From assembly GCA_002352045.1 (NCBI GenBank), contig DEHT01000016.1, forward strand, positions 5,265 to 64,433: 59,169 bases of DNA. The letters run 5' to 3'. The translations under genes were made by a program, and so were the position numbers. The notes below the pieces were generated by a model that did not search any database, was not told the origin of the DNA, and saw nothing but the letters and a program-made list of their open reading frames with translations. Below, piece by piece: positions 52,537-59,169 of this stretch (positions are counted from its first letter, which is position 1; each line of letters begins with the position of its first letter). Source of the stretch: Chitinophagaceae bacterium UBA2793. Its GTDB lineage: Bacteria; Bacteroidota; Bacteroidia; Chitinophagales; Chitinophagaceae.

Positions 52537-54228
52537 ATGCGTAAAAGAGTAGTAAAAAATGGTGTTGCCGTAAACGCCATTGCAGGAACCTATGTAGTTT
52601 TTCTTGGGCTCAATATTGAGCCTGCTTTAAAAAAAGGATTTAGGGGTTTTGCCATTAAACGAGAAGATCATACCGAGGGCGAAGCCTATTGGCTTAGAGG
52701 GTTAAAAACTTTTGAAGCAGTAGTGCCTAATCCTTCACCTGGTGCCAGCTTTTCATCTTACGTTCATCCCATCCAAAGTTTTCAATGGGCCGATTATAGT
52801 GCGAAGCCGGCTCACCAATATACCTATACCATCCTTTGCATGTATGGCCAGGTAAATGATATAAAACCGAAGCGCCAGCTAACCGTAACTATTTCTACCG
52901 AAGTAGAAGTTATAGAAAATGGCCATTCGGTATTCTTTAACCGTGGTTCAGTAGCCACACAAGAATATGCCCGAAAGTTTCTAAATAAAAAACCAAAAGA
53001 TGCGGGGCCTGCTGCATACGCATGGCTATCAAGGGGTCTTTTAGAATCTATCATTCGCTTTATTGATAACACAAAAAAAGGTGATTCAATATTTGGTGCG
53101 GTGTATGAATTTCAATGGCCGGCGATTTATCTTGCACTTAAAAATGCTAAAAAAAGAGGTGTGAAAATTGATATTATTTATGATGGTATTGATAAGCCCG
53201 GCGGACCAAAAAAAAGAAACGAAAAAGGAATTGATGACGCCAATATAAAATCCATTACCGACCCCCGGAAAAATGGAAAATTAATGCACAATAAATTTTT
53301 GATTCACTCAAGAGGAGATAAAAATTTTTCGGTACTCACCGGCTCCACCAATCAAACCGAAAATGGAATTTACGGACACTCTAACCTGGTGCATATTGTA
53401 AATGATATCACTGTAGCAGATGCATATAAGGCATATTGGAAAATATTAAAAAAAGACCCCGAAGTAAAAGAGAGTTACAGGGAAGATAATATGCAGGCCT
53501 CACCCGTATTGGATACACTGCCCAAAGGAACTACTCCCATTTTTAGCCCAAGGGGAACAAAGCTTGATTCGCTCAACTGGTACGCTACGCTTGCTTCCGA
53601 AGCCAAGGGAGCATTGTTGATGACATTTGCTTTTGGTATGCATCAAAAATTTAAAGACGTCTATAATATGGACGACAATATTTTAAGAATGGCTTTAATG
53701 GAAAAAGCCTTTGCTCCCAGTTCAAAAGAAAAAGACACAAAGGATGTACAAAAAATAAGAAACCGAAAAAATGTAATAGTTGCTTTGGGCAATAGAATTG
53801 CAACCAATGCTTTTGACCGTTGGTTGAAAGAAATAGACCGAATAATTCCTCAGCTTCATGTTTATTGGATTCATACCAAATACATGATTGTAGATCCACT
53901 AAGTGCTAACCCCATCATTGTTTCGGGGAGTGCCAATTTTAGCAAAGCAAGTACCGATACCAACGATGAAAATATGCTGTTGGTTAAAGGCGATAAAAGG
54001 GTTGCCGATATTTACTTTGGCGAATACCTTCGACTTTTTGCACACTATAGTTTTAGAGAATCGGTAAAAAGGGCCCTTGATAAAAAAAAGATTGGAACTG
54101 CCGATGATTGGAAACCACAATTTCTCATAGCCGACGATTCGTGGATGGATGATTATTTTAATGAAAACAACGATAAAACTGCAAGATTTGCCCGAAGGGC
54201 TTATTTCTCAGGGCCAATGTCGGAATAG
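52537..54228 (+). CDS. Phospholipase D-superfamily protein with unassigned N-terminal domain
   Basis: A 563-aa protein with two HKD half-sites: HNKFLIHSRGDKNFSVLTGS near residue 250 and HTKYMIVDPLSANPIIVSGS near 446; the second has the full HxK(x4)D. The first ~135 residues form a beta-rich domain (FRGFAIKREDHTEGEAYWLRG and following) that I do not recognise, possibly fibronectin-like. No signal peptide or membrane helix is seen. Such proteins act on phospholipids or nucleic acids. The start is the ATG at 52537, the first before a well-formed N-terminus. It is monocistronic, ended by a strong hairpin. Confidence 0.82.
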   Translation: MRKRVVKNGVAVNAIAGTYVVFLGLNIEPALKKGFRGFAIKREDHTEGEAYWLRGLKTFEAVVPNPSPGASFSSYVHPIQSFQWADYSAKPAHQYTYTILCMYGQVNDIKPKRQLTVTISTEVEVIENGHSVFFNRGSVATQEYARKFLNKKPKDAGPAAYAWLSRGLLESIIRFIDNTKKGDSIFGAVYEFQWPAIYLALKNAKKRGVKIDIIYDGIDKPGGPKKRNEKGIDDANIKSITDPRKNGKLMHNKFLIHSRGDKNFSVLTGSTNQTENGIYGHSNLVHIVNDITVADAYKAYWKILKKDPEVKESYREDNMQASPVLDTLPKGTTPIFSPRGTKLDSLNWYATLASEAKGALLMTFAFGMHQKFKDVYNMDDNILRMALMEKAFAPSSKEKDTKDVQKIRNRKNVIVALGNRIATNAFDRWLKEIDRIIPQLHVYWIHTKYMIVDPLSANPIIVSGSANFSKASTDTNDENMLLVKGDKRVADIYFGEYLRLFAHYSFRESVKRALDKKKIGTADDWKPQFLIADDSWMDDYFNENNDKTARFARRAYFSGPMSE

Positions 54229-54249
54229 AATTTTCCGAACAAATAAGTA

Positions 54250-54289
54250 CAATGTTGAGTGGCTGTTAATAGTCAGCCATTCAACATTG
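54250..54289 (+). terminator. Long hairpin after the PLD-like gene
   Basis: A 16-bp stem with one G-U pair (54250-54265 with 54274-54289) and an 8-base loop. A T-rich stretch follows only after ~10 bases, so it may also work as an mRNA-stabilising stem. Confidence 0.7.
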
Positions 54290-54346
54290 CGCATCTCAAT
54301 CTTTTATTACAGCCGTATTTTAATCTTTTAAAAAAACCTTTAGCAT

Positions 54347-54354
54347 TAACTTTG
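54347..54354 (+). promoter_or_regulatory. -7 promoter box of ispG
   Basis: TAACTTTG fits TAnnTTTG and lies 24 bases before the ispG ATG. The -33 element is not clear. Confidence 0.4.
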
Positions 54355-54378
54355 CTTTCCAATTCATTTTTAAGATTT

Positions 54379-56355
54379 ATGCAATTTTATACGGCATCTC
54401 TAAGTCAATACAAAAGATTAAAAACCCGTGAGGTAAAAATAGGCAAGCTTTTATTGGGTGCTGGCAATCCTATTCGGGTACAAACCATGACCACCACCGA
54501 TACCATGGACACCGAAGCAACGGTGGCTCAAAGCATCCGTTGTATTGAAGCCGGTGCCGAAATGGTTCGCATTACAGCTCCATCAAAAAAAGAAGCAGAA
54601 AATTTACAGGCTATCAAAGACCTGTTGCAAAAAAAAGGTTATTCCACGCCGTTAGTTGCCGATATACATTTTACGCCCAATGCAGCAGAAATTGCAGCGA
54701 AAATAATTGAGAAGGTTAGGGTGAACCCGGGCAATTATGTTGACAAAAAAAAGTTTGAACAAATTGAATATACCGATGCAGCATATGCGGCCGAAATTGA
54801 AAGAATAAGGGAGCGCTTTACACCTTTGGTTAAAATTTGTAAAGAGCAAGGTACTGCCATGCGTATTGGCACCAATCATGGAAGCCTCAGCGACCGCATT
54901 ATGAGCCGATATGGCGATACTGCTATTGGCATGGTGGAAAGTGCTATGGAATTTTTACGCATTGCCCGCAGTGAAGATTATCACAATATTGTGCTAAGCA
55001 TGAAAAGCAGCAATCCCTTAGTGATGGTGCAAGCTTATCGTTTGCTTATACAACACATGATGGCTGAATTTGGAGAATGTTATCCTTTGCACTTAGGGGT
55101 TACCGAAGCCGGCGATGGCGAAGATGGAAGAATTAAATCGGCTATCGGCATTGGAACTTTATTGCAGGATGGAATTGGCGATACCATTCGGGTAAGCCTA
55201 ACCGAAGACCCTGAATTTGAAATTCCCGTTTGTATGGATTTGGTTAAAAGTTTGCCTGCCACTTCTTCCACGGTGGAAGAATCAGCGGAGATAAAACTGC
55301 CTTACTCTCCTTTTGAATATAAAAGAAGAACTACCAATGCCGTACTAAACATTGGCGGAAAATATGTGCCGGTAGTAGTTGCCGACTTTATGCAACATGG
55401 AGAAATTACTACAAATAATTTTGAAACCATTGGCTATAACTATAACGGAGCAACCGATAAATGGAATATTGCAGATGCGGCTGCCGACTTAATTTATACC
55501 GGAAAGAAAAGAATCAATTTCGAATTACCGGGTACCCTTTCGGTATTAATAGATTATAGTGAATGGCAATCGGTAAAGGACAATGAAAAATATTTTCCCT
55601 TATTTCAGGGTAATGAATATTTGAAAGCTTCGGAAAAATCTTCAAAGCTGAATTTTGTAGCAATAGATAGCAATACCAATAACGATGCAGTAATTGCTGC
55701 CATTAAAAACGATGCTACAGTTGTATTGTGTGTGTATTCATCTGCAAGCAACGCCATGCAATCGGTGCGTAGTTTTATTGCCAACCTGATGCAACAAAAC
55801 ATTTGTTGCCCGGTAATTATTGCCGTGGAAAGTATGCATACTTCTATTGATGAACAACTCATACATTTTAGTGTAAATGCTGGTGCTTTGTTTTTAGATG
55901 GTATGGGTGATGGTATTTGGCTTATGAACGACCCGTCAAAAATCATTAACAAAGAAGTAAGCGGCAGAACATATTTACCCACTAAAAACAATCATCAATT
56001 TTTAAACAACACTTCGTTTTCAATTTTACAGGCAGTACGCACCCGCATTTCTAAAACAGAATACATAAGTTGCCCAAGCTGTGGAAGAACCTTGTTTGAC
56101 CTACAGGAAACCACGGCTAAAATTCGCAATGTAACCAACCATTTAAAAGGGTTGAAAATTGCCATTATGGGTTGTATTGTAAACGGTCCCGGCGAAATGG
56201 CCGATGCCGACTTTGGTTATGTAGGCAGCGGCCCCGGAAAAATTACTTTGTACAAAGGCAAAGAAGTAGTGAAACGAAATATCAACAGCGAAATAGCCGT
56301 AGATGAATTAATTAATTTACTCAAAGAAAACGATGCTTGGGTGGAGCCGGGGTAA
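54379..56355 (+). CDS. ispG: 4-hydroxy-3-methylbut-2-enyl diphosphate synthase IspG, long form
   Basis: Iron-sulfur enzyme of the MEP isoprenoid pathway that converts MEcPP to HMBPP. The 658-aa protein is the long (three-part) form typical of Bacteroidota and plants: a TIM barrel starting REVKIGKLLLGAGNPIRVQTM, an inserted middle domain (about 300-560), and the C-terminal cluster domain with CPSCGRTLFDLQE and GCIVNGPGEMADADFGYVGSG. The start is ATG at 54379; a GTG at 54259 is in frame but unlikely. The last 43 codons and ~27 bases beyond are repeated in direct orientation 2232 bases downstream. Confidence 0.96.
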   Translation: MQFYTASLSQYKRLKTREVKIGKLLLGAGNPIRVQTMTTTDTMDTEATVAQSIRCIEAGAEMVRITAPSKKEAENLQAIKDLLQKKGYSTPLVADIHFTPNAAEIAAKIIEKVRVNPGNYVDKKKFEQIEYTDAAYAAEIERIRERFTPLVKICKEQGTAMRIGTNHGSLSDRIMSRYGDTAIGMVESAMEFLRIARSEDYHNIVLSMKSSNPLVMVQAYRLLIQHMMAEFGECYPLHLGVTEAGDGEDGRIKSAIGIGTLLQDGIGDTIRVSLTEDPEFEIPVCMDLVKSLPATSSTVEESAEIKLPYSPFEYKRRTTNAVLNIGGKYVPVVVADFMQHGEITTNNFETIGYNYNGATDKWNIADAAADLIYTGKKRINFELPGTLSVLIDYSEWQSVKDNEKYFPLFQGNEYLKASEKSSKLNFVAIDSNTNNDAVIAAIKNDATVVLCVYSSASNAMQSVRSFIANLMQQNICCPVIIAVESMHTSIDEQLIHFSVNAGALFLDGMGDGIWLMNDPSKIINKEVSGRTYLPTKNNHQFLNNTSFSILQAVRTRISKTEYISCPSCGRTLFDLQETTAKIRNVTNHLKGLKIAIMGCIVNGPGEMADADFGYVGSGPGKITLYKGKEVVKRNINSEIAVDELINLLKENDAWVEPG

Positions 56356-56382
56356 TGCTGATTAGAATGTTTTTCATCCTTG
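56226..56382 (+). repeat. Left copy of the ispG 3'-end direct repeat
   Basis: 157 bases covering the last ~130 bases of ispG and ~27 beyond its stop, repeated at 58458-58614. I count 8 differences by eye: two in one codon (ATA versus GTT, I/V), one synonymous (GGG versus GGT before the stop), and five beyond the stop. Confidence 0.95.
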
Positions 56383-56574
56383 TAGTACTGTATTCTTAGC
56401 CTTAGTTGTTCTGCTTCAACTGTTTTCACAGGCAGCATAAAAATTATTAAATGAAGTTGGCAACATCTTCGTTTTCGAATGAAAGATGTGTTGTGGTATT
56501 GTGGCAAAATAATGGGATACCCCGATTCGAAAAAAATGTTTTTCTCCTAAGAGAATAAATTATTATTAATAGAA

Positions 56575-57261
56575 ATGAATTATCATATTGATGAAAAAAA
56601 AATTTGCAATTTGATGTTATCATTAGCATGGCTGATGATGTTTTCCTGTGAAAGTAAAAAAAAGGAAATCAATACATCCAACTCATTAGAATTTGATATT
56701 GACACATTCGTTCAGGATATTCCCAGGGAGAAAAATGGAGACTTTGATTTTGCCTACCGAACAAAAGATACAATCGAAAAAAGAGTTGGATTGATTGACC
56801 TTTCAAAAGGATACGATTCTGTTTTTATCCGTTTGTACTATTCCTACTCTTTGTCAGAAATTTCCCAAATGGTAGAAATATTCTATGATAAAAAAATTGA
56901 AAGCTGGCAGTCTAAAATTCACACCCTTTTATTTGAATATTCAACCAATGGAGACTCACTTATTAATGTGAAGGATAGTGTGGTTCAAGCTTCGCCAAAA
57001 TCGGGTTGGCAGGTAATGATGAAAAAATTGAATTCATTCGATATGATTGATTTGCCGGATTGTAGTATGCTTGAGAACTATGCTTTACCAATGGATGGCG
57101 ATGGGGTTATGGTACAAGTAGCAACAAATAAAAAGTACAGGATGTATTCTTACACAATGCCAGTGTTATATAAAAACTTAATTCCTGAAGCAAAAAAAAT
57201 GTATAAAATTCTTTATGTAATACAAGATGAACTTGGTTTCAAACAAATTGGAGAGATGTAG
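56575..57261 (+). CDS. Orphan predicted lipoprotein, 228 aa
   Basis: I do not recognise the family. A hydrophobic stretch (LMLSLAWLMMFSC) ends at Cys25 followed by ESKKKE, so it should be an exported lipoprotein with a flexible linker. The body is mixed alpha/beta with many Asp, Ser and Lys; no catalytic motif stands out. The first 13 residues before the hydrophobic core are long for a signal peptide, and starting at Met14 is possible. It lies in the island between the ispG repeats, 135 bases ahead of another exported protein. Confidence 0.75.
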   Translation: MNYHIDEKKICNLMLSLAWLMMFSCESKKKEINTSNSLEFDIDTFVQDIPREKNGDFDFAYRTKDTIEKRVGLIDLSKGYDSVFIRLYYSYSLSEISQMVEIFYDKKIESWQSKIHTLLFEYSTNGDSLINVKDSVVQASPKSGWQVMMKKLNSFDMIDLPDCSMLENYALPMDGDGVMVQVATNKKYRMYSYTMPVLYKNLIPEAKKMYKILYVIQDELGFKQIGEM

Positions 57262-57272
57262 AATATGTTTGC

Positions 57273-57329
57273 AGCAACAGCCCCAATGCCTGTGTAAATT
57301 AAAATATGTATGTAAAAAGGCATGTTGCT
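57273..57329. repeat. Inverted repeat between the two island genes
   Basis: AGCAAC (57273-57278) and ATGCCT (57286-57291) are matched by AGGCATGTTGCT (57318-57329), giving a stem with a bulge. It may terminate the lipoprotein transcript; no T-run follows. Confidence 0.35.
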
Positions 57330-57396
57330 TTTAGAATAAGGCAAAATTCTTATTTTTATTACAACATGTCTTTATTTAAAATTAGCTTATTTGATT

Positions 57397-58422
57397 ATGA
57401 TTCCAAAAGAAAAAACTTTACGAATTGCAGCCGCAATATTTCTAAATATTTTATTTGGCTATTCTGCAAAATCTCAAAACCCATACTTCGAATTAACCAA
57501 TTTGGCCGAGTTGCAATTTATTGATGGAAATTATCGGGAATCTTTGAAAAGTTATAACAAGGCATTTGCTTTAGGGAAAAACAGTTTTGGAAAAGATTTA
57601 TATAATGCAGCACTCTGTTCTATAAGAATAGGAGACTTACTTTTATGTAACAATTTTTTAGACAGCCTTTGTGCCAGAGGTTACAAGTTGAATAAGCTAA
57701 ACAAAAAGCATTTTAGCAAATTCCATAAATCAAAATACTATAAAGCTTTGTCAAAAAAATATCAAAACTTTCTCATCAATGAAGTGTTAATCAAAAACAA
57801 TGAATACCTGCAAGGCATATTAAAAGATGACCAATATTTTCGTTTAAAAAACCCGGGGAATTATAGGAATACTGAATTTGTGGGCATAATAGGTTTAATA
57901 GATAGTATAAACGCATATAAGCTTTTAAACTTTATTGAAACAAAAGGATTTCCGAGTGAATTTACATGTGGAATAGATGAAACTTCCTCATTTTATAATT
58001 TCGCCAGCCATGTCATCCTTATGCATCAAGCTTTTGGCTCAAAATCAAGAGTAATAAATTTTACCGAAACCGTATTAAATGCAATGGAAAAGGGGCAGGT
58101 ATTACCTCATATTGGCACATCAGAATATGTAATATCGAGTAGAAGAGATTCTTTGTTTGGAAGGGATTACTATTTTAGAGTTAAACAGGATGATGGCACA
58201 TATATATATGCATACTTGGGCGACACAAAAAATGATAAAGAAAGTTGGATTAATACGAATAGAAAGAGATATAATTTAGAACCACTGGCAGACTATAGAA
58301 AAAAGATTTTGTATTGGATAAAAAATGACGATTTAATTTTTGACTTTATAATGGGTGAAGATGTGGCAACATTTAGTAAGAGTATGATAAAGCATTTTAA
58401 GAATATTAAATATATTGAATGA
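57397..58422 (+). CDS. Orphan exported TPR protein, DUF6624-like
   Basis: A 341-aa protein with a signal peptide (to about residue 26, YSAKSQ), then a short TPR-like part (NLAELQFIDGNYRESLKSYNKAF, and YNAALCSIRIGDLLLCNNFL), then a C-terminal region with LQGILKDDQYFR, a helix containing DSINAYKLLNFIETKGFPSEF, and HVILMHQAFGS. The spacing of DQ, D-x-x-N and G-F-P recalls DUF6624 proteins, a family without a known function; this match is from memory. The ATG at 57397 follows a TTG at 57391. It is the second gene of the island between the ispG repeats. Confidence 0.75.
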   Translation: MIPKEKTLRIAAAIFLNILFGYSAKSQNPYFELTNLAELQFIDGNYRESLKSYNKAFALGKNSFGKDLYNAALCSIRIGDLLLCNNFLDSLCARGYKLNKLNKKHFSKFHKSKYYKALSKKYQNFLINEVLIKNNEYLQGILKDDQYFRLKNPGNYRNTEFVGIIGLIDSINAYKLLNFIETKGFPSEFTCGIDETSSFYNFASHVILMHQAFGSKSRVINFTETVLNAMEKGQVLPHIGTSEYVISSRRDSLFGRDYYFRVKQDDGTYIYAYLGDTKNDKESWINTNRKRYNLEPLADYRKKILYWIKNDDLIFDFIMGEDVATFSKSMIKHFKNIKYIE

Positions 58423-58457
58423 TTCTTACCGTTTCAGAATCTACTGATATAAGTACT

Positions 58458-58587
58458 CAGCGGCCCCGGAAAAATTACTTTGTACAAAGGCAAAGAAGTA
58501 GTGAAACGAAATATCAACAGCGAAGTTGCCGTAGATGAATTAATTAATTTACTCAAAGAAAACGATGCTTGGGTGGAGCCGGGTTAA
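58458..58587 (+). pseudogene. Truncated ispG 3' fragment
   Basis: It encodes the last 42 residues of IspG in an intact frame (SGPGKITLYKG through NDAWVEPG, TAA at 58585-58587) with one I-to-V change. It has no start: a TAA at 58450-58452 closes the frame just upstream. It is either the displaced original 3' end of the gene or a duplicate. No protein is expected from it. Confidence 0.9.
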
Positions 58588-58614
58588 TGGTGCTTGGATA
58601 GTTTTTCATCCTTG
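58458..58614 (+). repeat. Right copy of the ispG 3'-end direct repeat
   Basis: Offset from the left copy by exactly 2232 bases along the whole length. It begins abruptly at CAGCGGCCCC just after AGTACT, and the similarity ends at TTTTTCATCCTTG. Confidence 0.95.
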
Positions 58615-58662
58615 CTGAATAAAACCAAAGTTGGAAATACTTGCCTTATTTTCACTAAAATC

Positions 58663-59169
58663 TTACATATTCCTCCTGTACTGCCCGCCTACACTATACA
58701 ATGCATGAGTAATTTGTCCCAAAGAACAATACTTTACCGTTTCCATTAGTTCTTCAAACAGGTTGCCGTTGTTAACTGCTACCTCTTGTAGTTGTTTAAG
58801 CATGGCGGCACTTTTATCGGCATGGCGATTATGGAATGCTTCTAAAGTTTTTATTTGAAATTCTTTTTCTTCGGTAGTGCTTCGTATTACTTCCTGTGGC
58901 AACACTGTTGGTGAACCTTGTTTGCTTAAAAAAGTATTTACACCTACAATGGGATATTCGCCTGTATGTTTCAACGTTTCGTAATACAAACTTTCTTCCT
59001 GAATTTTATTTCGTTGGTACATTCTTTCCATGGCACCCAATACACCGCCACGCTCTGTAATGCGATTAAATTCTGTGAGCACTGCCTGTTCTACTAAATC
59101 GGTTAATTCTTCTATTAAGAATGAACCCTGGTTGGGGTTTTCGTTTTTAGCCGTACCCAGTTCCCGGTT
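58663..59169 (-). CDS. Acyl-CoA mutase, IcmF/methylmalonyl-CoA mutase type (partial, C-terminus)
   Basis: The 3' end of a gene that continues beyond base 59169; 168 residues are visible. The fragment ERGGVLGAMERMYQRNKIQEES and GEYPIVGVNTFL, with PNQGSFLIEELTDLVE upstream, matches the C-terminal part of the mutase domain in B12-dependent acyl-CoA mutases of the fused IcmF type. The residue after the window edge cannot be read, so the exact subfamily (isobutyryl or methylmalonyl) is uncertain. It is convergent with the ispG locus, and its stop is about 50 bases from the right repeat. Confidence 0.88.
   Translation of the reverse strand, partial: NRELGTAKNENPNQGSFLIEELTDLVEQAVLTEFNRITERGGVLGAMERMYQRNKIQEESLYYETLKHTGEYPIVGVNTFLSKQGSPTVLPQEVIRSTTEEKEFQIKTLEAFHNRHADKSAAMLKQLQEVAVNNGNLFEELMETVKYCSLGQITHALYSVGGQYRRNM

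Larger units (their letters stand above)
56383..58457. mobile_element. Candidate integrated island bounded by ispG direct repeats
   Basis: About 2.1 kb with two genes, between the two ispG 3'-end copies. AGTACT lies near the left inner edge (56384-56389) and exactly at the right inner edge (58452-58457). There is no integrase, transposase or terminal inverted repeat. The structure looks like an insertion that replaced the host 3' end with its own copy, or like a tandem duplication with later replacement of the middle. Confidence 0.5.

Noticed and set aside
56383..58457. Insertion sequence or transposon
   Set aside because: No transposase, terminal inverted repeats or short target duplication outside the ispG repeats.

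Overview
The window looks like a chromosomal segment of a Bacteroidota bacterium, most likely from the Chitinophagaceae or a close relative (inference). Pointers are the fused LpxC-FabZ protein, a SusC/SusD pair, the type IX secretion regulator PorX, the gliding proteins GldE and GldD behind HU-mutY-ssb, the long form of IspG, TAnnTTTG-type -7 boxes, A+T-rich intergenic DNA and the near absence of Shine-Dalgarno sequences. No rRNA, tRNA, CRISPR array, transposase, integrase or phage structural gene was seen.

Layout. 1-10.2 kb: the end of a TonB-like gene, an OmpR-type regulator, a di-haem cytochrome c peroxidase, a HerA-like ATPase, a candidate small RNA, recQ, copA, tsaE and alanine dehydrogenase. 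10.2-17.3 kb: a complete RND efflux operon (TetR, TetR, TolC, adaptor, pump) with three copies of a near-palindromic operator candidate at its head. 17.7-24.1 kb: a ROK regulator with a SusC/SusD pair and no enzyme. 24.4-29.7 kb: a lipid A operon (HD hydrolase, lpxD, lpxC-fabZ, lpxA, orphan ABC ATPase). 29.8-36.3 kb: porX, an 89-aa unknown, a HIT protein, a serine hydrolase, ruvC, a flippase-like membrane protein and a DUF3108 protein. 36.3-45.2 kb: a large MG2/plug-like surface protein, an MBL hydrolase, a UMF1 transporter, uppP, a DUF3098 protein, RNase G/E, a 29-aa basic ribosome-associated protein, a TPR protein and HU. 45.2-54.2 kb: mutY, ssb, gldE, gldD, a DUF3109 protein, a class D beta-lactamase-like lipoprotein, a BatB-BatC fusion and a phospholipase D-like protein. 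54.3-59.2 kb: ispG, a small island with two orphan genes, and the C-terminal part of an IcmF-type mutase.

The most unusual structure is at the right end. The last ~130 bases of ispG plus ~27 bases beyond its stop occur twice in direct orientation (56226-56382 and 58458-58614), flanking about 2.1 kb that carries a lipoprotein gene and a secreted TPR/DUF6624-like gene. The copies differ only conservatively inside the coding part (one I/V codon and one synonymous base) and more beyond the stop. This is the pattern expected when an incoming segment supplies a new 3' end for a host gene and displaces the old end. No recombinase is present, so the mechanism is open. Other items worth a second look are the candidate sRNA at about 3965-4128, the triple operator at the efflux operon, hairpins in the RNase G/E leader, the divergent ruvC/flippase pair that both lack an ATG, and the phospholipase D-like protein with an unassigned N-terminal domain.

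All functional calls rest on motifs and gene order read by eye; no database search was possible.
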